A stretch of DNA of 64,000 bases from an uncultured Eubacterium sp. (lineage in GTDB: Bacteria > Bacillota > Clostridia > Oscillospirales > Acutalibacteraceae): positions 360,882 to 424,881 of the forward strand of contig NZ_CAKSZA010000001.1 of assembly GCF_934525195.1 (NCBI RefSeq), read 5' to 3'. Shown piece after piece: positions 50,006-59,033 of the stretch. The number at the start of each line of letters is the position of its first letter. Positions within the stretch are counted from its first letter, which is position 1. The notes below the pieces were generated by a model. The model worked only from the letters and a program-made list of their open reading frames with translations, had not been told where the DNA came from and did no database searches. Position numbers and translations under genes: made by a program.

Positions 50006-51244
50006 ATGGAATATGTTTTGATGCATAAAAATATTCCTGTTACCGAGCTTGAAATAGATTCGATTACGGGATATATTCTTAAAGTAAATAATACCGAAAA
50101 TCCAAAACATCTTCCTATGGGTATTGGATTTACAAAAAATACTGTTGACAGGGCGGCACTTAATGAGTGGTGGCGCGACCGTTCAATTCCTGCAAGCCGT
50201 TCAGGTATAAATAAAGCACTTGATATTCTTGAACTTCCCTCAACACAGGCGCTTTTAACAAAGTGCTATGGTTTGAGCCTTTCAGATCAGTATTGGCTAA
50301 AACCTAAGGGCGGTGATATATCGTGGGAAAATATAAACTTTTTTGATAATCCTTTTTCCGAAGATATAGGTGATGTATTGATCGGTAAGGTAAAGCACAG
50401 CGGTGTGTTTGATTTTAATTCGCCTGATAATACTTCTGATGGTTGTCTAAAAAAAAGATGGAAAATTATAAATTCCAAAAGATGTCTTGTTAAGGGCGGA
50501 AGCAATCCTTTTATGCAGCAGCCTTTTAATGAGGTTATTGCCTCAAAATTAATGAACAGATTAAATATACCGCATATTGAATATTCATTGATATGGGATG
50601 ATAATCTTCCATACAGTGTATGTGAAGATTTTATTGATAGAGATACCGAGCTTGTCAGCGCGTGGCGCGTAATGCAGTCTTTAAAAAAAGACAATAACAT
50701 ATCCGTCTATCAGCATTATATTAACTGCTGTGAAAGTCTCGGAATAAAAAATATCACCGATGATATTGACAAAATGATAGTTGTTGATTTTTTGATTGCA
50801 AATGAGGACAGACACCAAAACAATTTCGGTTTAATTCGCAATGCCGAAACATTGGAATGGATAGGTACTGCACCGATATTTGATAGCGGATCATCTTTTG
50901 GTTATGATAAACTTGCTGCACAGATAAGTAACGAGAAACTCTTATCCTGCAAACCATTTAAGAAATCACACAAAGAACAGCTGAAATTAGTTAAATCATT
51001 TGACTGGATTTCTTTTGACAACCTTAATGGCTTTTCAGAAGAAATCGGAGAAATTCTTTCAAATTCAGGTGATTATGCTGATAAAAACCGTACAAATGCT
51101 ATTGTCAAAACTTTTGAAAAAAGGCTTGAATATTTGCAGGCTTTAGCCATCAATCATTCTCAGAATAATATTATTGACGATTTGGGTGCAGATGTCGAGG
51201 AAGATATTGCGGAAGATTATACAAACTCAATAAATATGTGTTAA
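50006..51244 (+). CDS. HipA-like kinase domain protein
   Basis: 412 residues. The C-terminal half has the kinase motifs of HipA-like proteins: LIANEDRHQNNFGLI (catalytic loop) and IFDSGSSFGY (metal-binding Asp). HipA kinases phosphorylate aminoacyl-tRNA synthetases and cause dormancy, but no HipB-type partner is next to it. The protein ends in an acidic tail, EDYTNSINMC, that resembles the Ser-Met tails of the element. It has its own promoter and terminator, so it is an independent cargo unit. Start at 50006 after CAGGAG. Confidence 0.75.
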   Translation: MEYVLMHKNIPVTELEIDSITGYILKVNNTENPKHLPMGIGFTKNTVDRAALNEWWRDRSIPASRSGINKALDILELPSTQALLTKCYGLSLSDQYWLKPKGGDISWENINFFDNPFSEDIGDVLIGKVKHSGVFDFNSPDNTSDGCLKKRWKIINSKRCLVKGGSNPFMQQPFNEVIASKLMNRLNIPHIEYSLIWDDNLPYSVCEDFIDRDTELVSAWRVMQSLKKDNNISVYQHYINCCESLGIKNITDDIDKMIVVDFLIANEDRHQNNFGLIRNAETLEWIGTAPIFDSGSSFGYDKLAAQISNEKLLSCKPFKKSHKEQLKLVKSFDWISFDNLNGFSEEIGEILSNSGDYADKNRTNAIVKTFEKRLEYLQALAINHSQNNIIDDLGADVEEDIAEDYTNSINMC

Positions 51245-51271
51245 GGACTGTTTTAACAGTCCTTAATTTTT
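51243..51271 (+). terminator. Terminator of the HipA-like gene
   Basis: AAGGACTGTT pairs with AACAGTCCTT, then AATTTTTA. Confidence 0.85.
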
Positions 51272-51290
51272 ATCCTATTAAATAGTTGTT

Positions 51291-51343
51291 TTGCGGCAGA
51301 AGGCAAAACAATTACAATATGGGATTATTGCCTTCTGTCGCAA
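51291..51343 (+). promoter_or_regulatory. 16-bp stem-loop just before the VirB4 ribosome binding site
   Basis: TTGCGGCAGAAGGCAA pairs with TTGCCTTCTGTCGCAA with a single G-T pair; the loop is 21 nt. It ends 7 nt before AGGAGGTAAC. It has no T-run, so it is more likely an RNA-processing or translation-control structure than a terminator. Confidence 0.65.
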
Positions 51344-51357
51344 AGACAGGAGGTAAC

Positions 51358-53205
51358 ATGAAATTTAAAAAGAAAAAGCAGATTGAACTGACAGAAGAAC
51401 AAAAAGAAGAAATCAGAATCAAAGATTTCTTTGACCGTATTCTGCCGTCAACAATAAAGTTTTTAACCGACCATTATATTGTCGGTGATTCTTATCGCTA
51501 TGTATGGGCAATTAAGGAATATCCGCCTACAACCGAAGAACTCGCATTGTTTTCACAGCTTGCAGACAGAAACAATGTAACTGTGCGTCTTTATTCAAGG
51601 CTTGTTGATGCGCTTGAACAGAGAAAAATCATACAGAATGCAACGAGAAAAAACAAACTCAGCACAGGCAGTAACGATGCAATAGAAAACATTACTGCCG
51701 AAGGCAACCTTCAGGATGTAGTCACTCTCATTGCAGAACTGAGAAAAAACAAAGAACCTCTGCTCCATTGTGCTGTATATCTTGAACTGAAAGCAGAATC
51801 TATGCCGAAACTCCGTGAACTGCAATCCGATATTATTATGGAACTAACTCGTTCAAAGATGTCGGTTGACAGATTAACGCTCAGGCAAAAGGAAGGCTTT
51901 TTATCTGTTCTGCCGTGCGGAGCGAATATATTTAAGGAACAGTTTGAGCGTGTGCTACCTGCAAGCTCTGTTGCAAATTTATATCCTTTCAACTATTCAG
52001 GCAAAACCGATCCGAAAGGCTTTTTTATCGGTAGAGATAAATACGGCACGAACATTCTTGTTGACTTTGACAGACGAGCAGATGATAAGACAAATGCAAA
52101 CTGTTTAATACTCGGCAATTCAGGACAGGGCAAGTCATTTCTTATGAAGTTGATCCTTACAAATCTGCGTGAATCAGGCAAGAGAATAATCAGTTTGGAT
52201 CCTGAAGCCGAATATGAGCCATTAACAAAGGCTCTCGGTGGATGCTATATTGACTTTATGTCAGGTGAATATATCATCAATCCTTTAGAGCCTAAGTCCT
52301 TTGGTGACAATGATAAAGATAGTTCAAGCAATGATGAATCTGTACCGTTAGCATTCCGCAGAGTAACAAGATTAAGTCAGCATATTGCATATCTTAAAGA
52401 CTTTTTCAGAGCATACAAGGAATTCAATGATGAACAGCTTGATACCCTTGAAATCATTCTCACCAAGTTATACAAGAACTTCGGCATAACCGACTATACA
52501 GATTATGACAAACTGAGCAAAACAGACTATCCGATTATGTCAGACCTTTATGAATTGCTTGAAAAAGAATACAAGGACTATCAACATAATCAGAAGAATA
52601 TTTACAGAGAAAAAACCTTGCAGGAATTATGCCTTGGTTTGCATTCAATGTGTATCGGAACTGAGTCAAAATATTTCAACGGACACACGAATATCGTTGA
52701 TGACAAATTCCTTTGCTTTGGTGTTAAAGGACTTATGGATACCAACCGCAGACTCAAGGATGCAATGCTTTTCAATGTACTCTCATATATGACAAATGAA
52801 CTGCTCGGTAAGGGTGACACTGTTGCAGCCATTGATGAATTATATTTGTTCTTAACTAATATGACTGCGATTGAATATATCCGAAACGCATCCAAGCGTG
52901 TTCGTAAAAAGGACAGTTCGGTTATCCTTGCAAGTCAGAATATTGAGGACTTTATGCTTGACGGAATCAGAGAGTACACAAAGCCGTTATTCTCAATCCC
53001 GACACATCAGTTTTTATTCAATGCAGGCAACATTGAACCAAAGGTGTATATTGACACCATGCAGCTTGAGCCATCAGAATTTGAACTCATCAAGTATCCC
53101 GAAAGAGGTACTTGCCTGTATCGTTGCGGTAACGAACGCTATCTGCTCCAGGTTATTGCTCCCGAATTTAAGCAGAAGATGTTTGGTAAAGCCGGCGGAA
53201 GATAA
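51358..53205 (+). CDS. VirB4/TraE family conjugation ATPase
   Basis: 615 residues, cytosolic. Walker A GNSGQGKSF, Walker B with VAAIDELYLFLT and the ILASQN sensor motif identify the VirB4 motor of a type IV secretion system. The N-terminal part carries the pilin-handling domain. Start at 51358 because GGAGGTAAC precedes it. The 182 nt after the gene are AT-rich without features other than the next promoter. Confidence 0.92.
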   Translation: MKFKKKKQIELTEEQKEEIRIKDFFDRILPSTIKFLTDHYIVGDSYRYVWAIKEYPPTTEELALFSQLADRNNVTVRLYSRLVDALEQRKIIQNATRKNKLSTGSNDAIENITAEGNLQDVVTLIAELRKNKEPLLHCAVYLELKAESMPKLRELQSDIIMELTRSKMSVDRLTLRQKEGFLSVLPCGANIFKEQFERVLPASSVANLYPFNYSGKTDPKGFFIGRDKYGTNILVDFDRRADDKTNANCLILGNSGQGKSFLMKLILTNLRESGKRIISLDPEAEYEPLTKALGGCYIDFMSGEYIINPLEPKSFGDNDKDSSSNDESVPLAFRRVTRLSQHIAYLKDFFRAYKEFNDEQLDTLEIILTKLYKNFGITDYTDYDKLSKTDYPIMSDLYELLEKEYKDYQHNQKNIYREKTLQELCLGLHSMCIGTESKYFNGHTNIVDDKFLCFGVKGLMDTNRRLKDAMLFNVLSYMTNELLGKGDTVAAIDELYLFLTNMTAIEYIRNASKRVRKKDSSVILASQNIEDFMLDGIREYTKPLFSIPTHQFLFNAGNIEPKVYIDTMQLEPSEFELIKYPERGTCLYRCGNERYLLQVIAPEFKQKMFGKAGGR

Positions 53206-53387
53206 AGCAATAAAAATATGCCATACTCTATATATAAAATAAAAACAATTGCTGAGATAGTTATAAATTAAAATATTGTACATTTTATAAAAAATATTTT
53301 AAAATATAAATAAAATTTTAAAAAATGATGTAGAAACAATTATTAAATTGTGTTATAATTCATATAATATATTAAAGAGGTGAAAAA

Positions 53388-53759
53388 ATGGGGTTTTATA
53401 TTGGTATAGAAGATTTAGCTGCAAATGCTTTAATTGAGTGCCTTTTAAAAACTGAAAATGCTAGATTTGTAACATACAAGCAATTAGAGGAATACGGTTC
53501 AGAAGTTATTCGCTTTTTAAACAACAAGGGAGAAAACGCAATTCTTATTCTTTCAAGGGAACGTACCAATGACATGTTCAGAAATTATTCTGATTTTTTT
53601 GAAGAAGAAAGCACAGAAAAAGGATTAGGAATAAAACTTAAAGAAGGAAAAAGTTGCAATGACCTTATAGAAAAGTTTCGGGGATATTTAGCATGGGATG
53701 TTTTGTTGGCCTTTGTAAATGAACAAACCGTAGCTAAATTGGATTGTGCTGATGCCTAA
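53388..53759 (+). CDS. Small protein paired with the HD hydrolase, unknown
   Basis: 123 residues, no membrane segment, no recognised motif. Acidic and helical (LLKTENARFVTYKQLEEYG, ILILSRERTNDMF). AGAGGTG precedes the start and a promoter-like TAGAAA-17-TATAAT lies upstream. It overlaps the HD gene by 8 nt, so the two proteins are made together. The pair is much more AT-rich than the transfer genes on each side. Confidence 0.55.
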   Translation: MGFYIGIEDLAANALIECLLKTENARFVTYKQLEEYGSEVIRFLNNKGENAILILSRERTNDMFRNYSDFFEEESTEKGLGIKLKEGKSCNDLIEKFRGYLAWDVLLAFVNEQTVAKLDCADA

Positions 53760-55407
53760 AGAAACAAAAAAATTTAAAGATCCAATTTATGGATATATTG
53801 AAATAAAAACCGCTTATGTAGAACATATTATTGACAGTCCAGAGTTTCAAAGACTTAGAAGAGTTGTTCAAACTAGTTACTCGCCTTTATATTCGTCTTC
53901 TGTTCACAATAGATTTATCCATTCTCTAGGTGTATACCATTTAGGCGAAATGGCAATTAACAATATTATCAATAATTTGAATAATAATATCGAAACATTA
54001 ATCGGTATATCTGCAAATGATTTGAAAGAAGTCTTTTTGTTGGCGTGTTTATTGCACGATGTTGGACATGCTCCATTTTCACATACGGGAGAAAAATTTT
54101 ATTTAACTAAAGATGAAAAATATACTGATTTACACAGTAAATTGGTAGATAGTATTGGCGATAATGCGATTGAAGAAGATATTCCTGAGGATAGTAAAGC
54201 AGCAGCGCCACACGAAATAATGAGCGCAATAGTTGCACTTAACAAATTCGGACAATATTTTGATAGCGAGTTAAAAAAAGAACTTTTTGCCCGTTGTATA
54301 ACAGGATATAAATATAAAATTAAAACGGATGTTGAAAATAGTATAATAGATCCTGACAGTGACAAAAAAAGTTTTTTTAATTGTATAATTTCTTGTCTTA
54401 ACTCAAAGGTTATAGATGTTGATAGATTAGACTATTTAATTAGAGATGCTTATTTTTCTGGATTTGAAACAATAAATATAGATTATATTCGCTTGTTAAG
54501 TTCTTTGATAGTAAAGTACGATGATAATGAATATGGTTATAAATTATGTTATTTGAAAAATGCAATAAGTATTATCGAGAATGTAGTTTATGCTCACGAT
54601 TCTGAAAGAAAATGGATACAAACACACCCTATAGTATTGTATGATATGTATCTATTGCAACATATTATTGGAGATATAAATAAAGAATATTCAAAAGAAG
54701 ATTATCAGCTGTTTTCTTATGAGTCGTTATCCGTTGAAGGTGTTGAACTTGCTAAAAATACACATGTTTCATTATTATCAGATGACGACATTATGTATTT
54801 TTTGAAAAATATGAATGATAATCGGTTTTGTAAAGAGTATTTTTTTAGAAGTGATAGACCTCATACTTTGTGGAAGTCCGAGGCTGAATTTAAAGCATAT
54901 ATATGCGTTAGATTTGGAAAAGGTAGCACATATGATCAATTGTTAGAAGCATTAGACAATACTGCTACATATATTGAGAAAAATTTCGTGTCTGGAGTCA
55001 TTAATGAAAATTTAATACAACAAATTAACGAAGAATTAAATAATATTGAAACTGATAATACAATTAAAAATCAAGCTTCTAAAAGCCAACAAATAAAGGT
55101 TAAAAAATCAATATTAAAAGTGTTAAATTGTTTGAAAAAATTTGCAGATGAAAACAACTCGGAATTTGATTTTATTCTCTTAAGAGCAAACCAATTTTAT
55201 AGTGGATTTAATAAAATGGATTTTGAAAAAATCAAAATTTTGTTTCCAGAATCAAATGATTTATACAATTTTGGCGATGTTGTGACAACACTCGGTAGCG
55301 AAAAAGACAATGATAAATTTTTTTATATGTACTATAGAGAAAAAAGTGGAGGTTCGATAAATAGAATTGATTTGTGCAAAGCACTATATACAAGTTTTTT
55401 GAGTTGA
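53752..55407 (+). CDS. HD superfamily phosphohydrolase (dNTPase/SAMHD1-like)
   Basis: 551 residues. The HD metal site is complete: HNRFIHSLGVYHL, LLHDVGHAPFSH and VDRLDYLIRD. This is the layout of dGTPase/SAMHD1-type triphosphohydrolases that remove dNTPs; some act in phage defence by starving replication. The C-terminal about 200 residues are not recognised. Start at ATG 53752, inside the previous gene; a GTG two codons earlier is possible. It lies between VirB4 and the cell-wall hydrolase, and a strong terminator follows. Confidence 0.8.
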   Translation: MPKETKKFKDPIYGYIEIKTAYVEHIIDSPEFQRLRRVVQTSYSPLYSSSVHNRFIHSLGVYHLGEMAINNIINNLNNNIETLIGISANDLKEVFLLACLLHDVGHAPFSHTGEKFYLTKDEKYTDLHSKLVDSIGDNAIEEDIPEDSKAAAPHEIMSAIVALNKFGQYFDSELKKELFARCITGYKYKIKTDVENSIIDPDSDKKSFFNCIISCLNSKVIDVDRLDYLIRDAYFSGFETINIDYIRLLSSLIVKYDDNEYGYKLCYLKNAISIIENVVYAHDSERKWIQTHPIVLYDMYLLQHIIGDINKEYSKEDYQLFSYESLSVEGVELAKNTHVSLLSDDDIMYFLKNMNDNRFCKEYFFRSDRPHTLWKSEAEFKAYICVRFGKGSTYDQLLEALDNTATYIEKNFVSGVINENLIQQINEELNNIETDNTIKNQASKSQQIKVKKSILKVLNCLKKFADENNSEFDFILLRANQFYSGFNKMDFEKIKILFPESNDLYNFGDVVTTLGSEKDNDKFFYMYYREKSGGSINRIDLCKALYTSFLS

Positions 55408-55443
55408 TACTTTAATCCAATATAAATTAAAATAAAGTTTATT

Positions 55444-55482
55444 ATGCATAACAGATTTCAACAACCTGTTATGCATTTTTTT
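55444..55482 (+). terminator. Terminator of the HD hydrolase module
   Basis: ATGCATAACAG pairs perfectly with CTGTTATGCAT, then seven T. An ATG that seems to begin the next gene is part of this stem. Confidence 0.9.
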
Positions 55483-55500
55483 GTAAAGAAGGTGATATTT

Positions 55501-56532
55501 ATGAGCGCAGAAGTTGCTGCTGCAAAAGCAGTTGTTGTTGTCGCATCGGATAAGCGTGGCAGAGCTGTAATCGCAACAATTCTTTGTTCAATAATTATGC
55601 TGTTTTTTCTGCCTTTGATTGTGTATATGGGTGTTATGAGCAGTCTTGAAGAAGTTAAGATTGACAATGTACAGGCTCAGCAGATGATTGTGCAGAATAT
55701 GTCAGCAGAAGAAAAAGCAAAGTTACAGCACATTGAGAATGTAATGACCGGTATATCAAAAGAATGCACAAAGCGAAAACTAAAAAGCATTGTAGGTAAA
55801 ACGGCACAGGCGGTTTACGCTTGTGCCTTTTATGATGTCGAGAAGACTGATAATGATTTCATTTCAAAACTTGTTGATTGCTTTGAACAGGCAAAGGACG
55901 ATGACGAACTACTTAATATGTTGAATTCCACTTTCGGTACGAATATATCAGCCGAGGATTTCAGTTACTTAATGTCTGTAATTTCAAATACCGTTATCGA
56001 TATTGATTTGAGTAACACAGATAAGAATAATCTTGATTTAGTTAAATGGGCACAAATGGCTTATGACAATAAATGGGGTTATGTTTGGGGTTCACACGGA
56101 AATGTTTTAACTTCAAGTGAGTTTAAACGACTTAAAAAGGTTTTCGGTGCTAATGTTACAGATAAAGAGGATTATATAAAGTCACATTGGCTCGGCAGAA
56201 GAACATCGGATTGTGTTGGCTTAATTAAAGGCTACGGCTGGTATAATGAAGAATCAGGAACTATTAAATACGGAACGAACGGAATGGCAGATGTTACTGC
56301 AGACGGAATGTTTTCGGCAGCAACAGAAAAAGGACCAATCAACACAATGCCCGATATTCCCGGTCTTGCCGTATGGCATCAGGGACACATCGGTGTGTAT
56401 ATAGGAAATGGATATGTAATCCATGCGGCCAACACCTATGACGGAGTTATCAAAACACCGATAACCTCAAGCGGCTGGACTCACTGGCTCAAAGTTCCGT
56501 ATATCAACTATATTGAAGAAACAGATGAATAA
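55501..56532 (+). CDS. NlpC/P60 cell-wall hydrolase of the transfer system
   Basis: 343 residues. An N-terminal membrane segment (AVIATILCSIIMLFFLPLIVY) anchors it; a helical stalk follows; the C-terminal domain has the NlpC/P60 Cys in TSDCVGLIKGYGW and His in HQGHIGVYIGNGY. It opens peptidoglycan for the conjugation channel (VirB1-like role). Start at 55501 after AAGGTGATATTT because upstream sequence forms the terminator. Confidence 0.85.
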   Translation: MSAEVAAAKAVVVVASDKRGRAVIATILCSIIMLFFLPLIVYMGVMSSLEEVKIDNVQAQQMIVQNMSAEEKAKLQHIENVMTGISKECTKRKLKSIVGKTAQAVYACAFYDVEKTDNDFISKLVDCFEQAKDDDELLNMLNSTFGTNISAEDFSYLMSVISNTVIDIDLSNTDKNNLDLVKWAQMAYDNKWGYVWGSHGNVLTSSEFKRLKKVFGANVTDKEDYIKSHWLGRRTSDCVGLIKGYGWYNEESGTIKYGTNGMADVTADGMFSAATEKGPINTMPDIPGLAVWHQGHIGVYIGNGYVIHAANTYDGVIKTPITSSGWTHWLKVPYINYIEETDE

Positions 56533-56551
56533 AATCAAACAAACCGATAAC

Positions 56552-56586
56552 GGCAGCCACAAGAAATCGAGTGGCTGCCAAATTTT
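56552..56586 (+). terminator. Terminator after the NlpC/P60 gene
   Basis: GGCAGCCAC pairs perfectly with GTGGCTGCC, followed by AAATTTTATTT. Confidence 0.8.
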
Positions 56587-56604
56587 ATTTGCGGAGGTGT
56601 GAAA

Positions 56605-57678
56605 ATGAAAATACGAGCAAATATGCATTTTAAGGATGAATATACTTGTGATGAAGAATGCATTGTTGAAAGAGCAGTAACAATCAGTCCTGCCGAATTT
56701 GATTATATATGCAAACACTTGCTTGAGGACAATAGTTATATTGCAGATAATCTTGATGCAATGTACTATGACGGAAACAAACTGCATTGTTTGCTGTTAA
56801 TAAATGATACCACAGGTAACGGACTTCTTATCAACAGCGAAGGTAGTGAATATGCAAGGTATCATTCGTATATCCCGAATGCTCGGCAGATTGTTATTCT
56901 TAATAAATATCCCGTGCTGAATAACTTTATTGAACGAATGTCAGATGTTGCTGATGATATACTTGCAAAAGCAACTGCCGAACTGAGTGAAGATAATGAC
57001 GAGTACGAGGTTGATGTTGAAAGATACAATAAACCGGGTGAGCCTGTTATAAACGCAGCCTTGCTTGACGATATGCTTATGGAAAGCGGAATGGTTGAGG
57101 ACTCAATATTACACGAAGGCTGTATTGAATTAAAACTCAATCGGCAGATACCCGATACTTCATACCGAAAGTGCTATAACGCAAATGATTCTACTGAAAT
57201 AGAAATCATTTGTGCAAAACAAGCATTATGGATTTACGATGAAAGAGGCGGAGAGCGTGCCGACTTTTCAAATTGCCTGCTTGAAAATGTTGATTTATCA
57301 AACTGCAATTTATGTGCTGCTGATTTCAGCGGAGCAACATTGATTAACTGTAATCTTGATGACGCGTCAATGTGCGATGCAGATTTCAAGAATGCAAAAA
57401 TCAGTAATTGCAGTTTCAAACATCATACAGCTGAAAATGCTGATTTCAAATGTGCAGTTTTTGAAAACTGCAACTGCAACGGTGCTTACTTCGGTGCTTC
57501 AAATTTTACCAATGCACAGTTGAATTCTGTGTCGGTTATGAATGCTGACTTCGGACATTGCTGTATGCAGGCTATTCAAACCAAAAGTACAAATCTTTCT
57601 CAGGCAAATACTCAAGGTGTAATGTATGATGAATTGGAATGGATTGATGAAAGCGAAGGACACGCAATTTCTATGTAA
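56605..57678 (+). CDS. Pentapeptide-repeat protein with DUF6329-like N-terminus and Ser-Met tail
   Basis: 357 residues. The N-terminal 100 residues resemble the DUF6329 domain of conjugative elements (MHFKDEYTCDEECIVERAV). The C-terminal half has about 20 pentapeptide repeats (ADFSN, ADFSGATLINC, ADFKNAKISNC), which form a right-handed beta helix and in other proteins mimic DNA or shield gyrase. The end is acidic, DESEGHAISM. GGAGGTGT precedes ATG 56605. Confidence 0.78.
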   Translation: MKIRANMHFKDEYTCDEECIVERAVTISPAEFDYICKHLLEDNSYIADNLDAMYYDGNKLHCLLLINDTTGNGLLINSEGSEYARYHSYIPNARQIVILNKYPVLNNFIERMSDVADDILAKATAELSEDNDEYEVDVERYNKPGEPVINAALLDDMLMESGMVEDSILHEGCIELKLNRQIPDTSYRKCYNANDSTEIEIICAKQALWIYDERGGERADFSNCLLENVDLSNCNLCAADFSGATLINCNLDDASMCDADFKNAKISNCSFKHHTAENADFKCAVFENCNCNGAYFGASNFTNAQLNSVSVMNADFGHCCMQAIQTKSTNLSQANTQGVMYDELEWIDESEGHAISM

Positions 57679-57690
57679 AGGAGAATGCTA

Positions 57691-57933
57691 ATGAAAAAAG
57701 TAAATATTACTATTCAGTATGACGAAAGCAAGGCTGAGCCTATTCGGAAATATATGAACAAGAAAGGTTTATCACTTGAAGATGAACTTGTAAAAATTCT
57801 TGATTCATACTACAACAAATATGTTCCTGCTCAGGTTCGTGAATATTTTGAAATGTGTGCCGAGGATTATAAGTCCCCGGCATTATCTGTTCCAAGAAAA
57901 ACAAATCAGAAGGCGGTTGATAAAAATGAGTAA
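57691..57933 (+). CDS. DUF6103 family small protein
   Basis: 80 residues. MKKVNITIQYDESKAEPIRK at the start and LEDELVKILDSYYNKYVPAQVREY in the middle match DUF6103 proteins, which resemble ribbon-helix-helix regulators or antitoxins. AAAGGAGAATGCTA precedes ATG 57691. Overlaps the next gene by 8 nt. Confidence 0.65.
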   Translation: MKKVNITIQYDESKAEPIRKYMNKKGLSLEDELVKILDSYYNKYVPAQVREYFEMCAEDYKSPALSVPRKTNQKAVDKNE

Positions 57934-58204
57934 TGATGGTGTAGATTTTTCAAAAGCAAAACTGCTTGCAGACGGGTGGCAGTGGAAAATGTATGCTGAC
58001 GGTTCAGGCCATCTTGAAAATGCTGACGGTAAATCCTATTTCGGTTTTGATTTGCAGACAGGAGAATACAAGGACTTAAATGATAAGTGGCAGTTTATGA
58101 TTGAATACCCCGATCATACTCCATATGAAAAATTCAAGGTTGAAATGGAACTTGATTGGGGGGGAATGATGTTTCATCTGAAGTTTACAATGTTTATGAT
58201 TTAA
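57926..58204 (+). CDS. Small element protein, probably frameshifted at a G7 tract
   Basis: 92 residues in the frame as given. The core (LADGWQWKMYADGSGHLEN, SYFGFDLQTGEYKDLNDKW) is hydrophilic and regular. After a run of seven G (58158-58164) the frame ends with an odd Met/Phe-rich tail, MMFHLKFTMFMI. With one more G it would read an acidic tail of about 30 residues ending GQEMQM and stopping at 58251. That resembles the Ser-Met tails of its neighbours. Either a sequencing indel or slippage at the tract is likely. Confidence 0.55.
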   Translation: MSNDGVDFSKAKLLADGWQWKMYADGSGHLENADGKSYFGFDLQTGEYKDLNDKWQFMIEYPDHTPYEKFKVEMELDWGGMMFHLKFTMFMI

Positions 58205-58251
58205 TCTGTATGGAGCAAGGAGAAAGCAAAGGTCAGGAAATGCAAATGTAA

Positions 58252-58590
58252 GCCGACATCGCACCGCTGTTCGCCCCTGTGTCGCATTTTTATATCAATA
58301 CTGGGAAAGTAATCCCAAACAGTTAAAATCGACCTTGTGAGGGATTGTTGATAAGGGCATAGTGTATCAAATATCAAGGTCGATTTTTAAGCAGGAGAAA
58401 GACTCGGTGCCTATGAAGGCTCCGAGTCGCTTCACTTCGCACGGCAACGCCGAGCGTTAGGCAGTCTTTGGAATTTTGATGACAGGTGCTTAATTTAAGG
58501 CATAGGTTCCTATGGCGTGTGCCGAAAGCAAAGAAAAACCACTTGTTACCACACTTTTGAAAGGTGATGGTGATAGGCGCTTAAAGAAAA
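58252..58590 (+). other. Probable oriT region
   Basis: A 340-nt stretch without genes directly before the relaxosome genes. It has several inverted repeats: AAATCGACCTTG/CAAGGTCGATTT (58326-58386), GACTCGG/CCGAGTC (58401-58428) and CATAGG/CCTATG (58501-58514). Origins of transfer of relaxase-encoding elements are usually found here. The nick site cannot be fixed from sequence alone. The first repeat, with five T after it, could also be a terminator. Confidence 0.55.
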
Positions 58591-58602
58591 ATGGAGGTAA
58601 AT

Positions 58603-59031
58603 ATGGCAGAAACAGAAGAAAACAAAAAAGAATTAAAAAGGCGTTTCCAATTGTGGATACGACCTTCAGTATTAGACTTAGCACAGCAGTTCTATAAAAT
58701 GGATAACTGTGAAAGCCGAAGTGAATTTATTGAAAAAGCAATTATTTTCTATGCCGGATACCTATCATCAAATAAAAATGATGAATATCTTCCGAATATA
58801 ATCACATCATCCTTGAAAAGTATTGTGAAAGAAAGTGATAATCGTATGAGCCGTGCAATATTCAAAATCGCAGTTGAACTTGCAATCACAATGAATCTTA
58901 TCGCCTCCTCTCAGGATGTGGACAAGATTACTCTTGACAGACTGCGTGGAGAATGTATCAAAGAAGTCAAAAGACTCAACGGTACTTTTTCATTTGATGA
59001 TGCATACTATTGGCAAAAAGGCAATGAATAA
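58603..59031 (+). CDS. Relaxosome accessory protein (MobC-like)
   Basis: 142 residues. The N-terminus has a ribbon-helix-helix-like segment (KRRFQLWIRPSVLDLAQQFY ... SRSEFIEKAIIFYAGYL), then a helical region. Small DNA-binding proteins of this kind bind oriT and help the relaxase. GGAGGTAAAT precedes ATG 58603, and the relaxase gene starts 2 nt after its stop. Confidence 0.72.
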   Translation: MAETEENKKELKRRFQLWIRPSVLDLAQQFYKMDNCESRSEFIEKAIIFYAGYLSSNKNDEYLPNIITSSLKSIVKESDNRMSRAIFKIAVELAITMNLIASSQDVDKITLDRLRGECIKEVKRLNGTFSFDDAYYWQKGNE

Positions 59032-59033
59032 GA

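Noticed and set aside
53388..55407. Classical toxin-antitoxin pair
   Set aside because: Order and overlap would fit, but the small protein shows no DNA-binding motif and the HD enzyme is far larger than usual toxins; kept as a two-gene module of unknown type.
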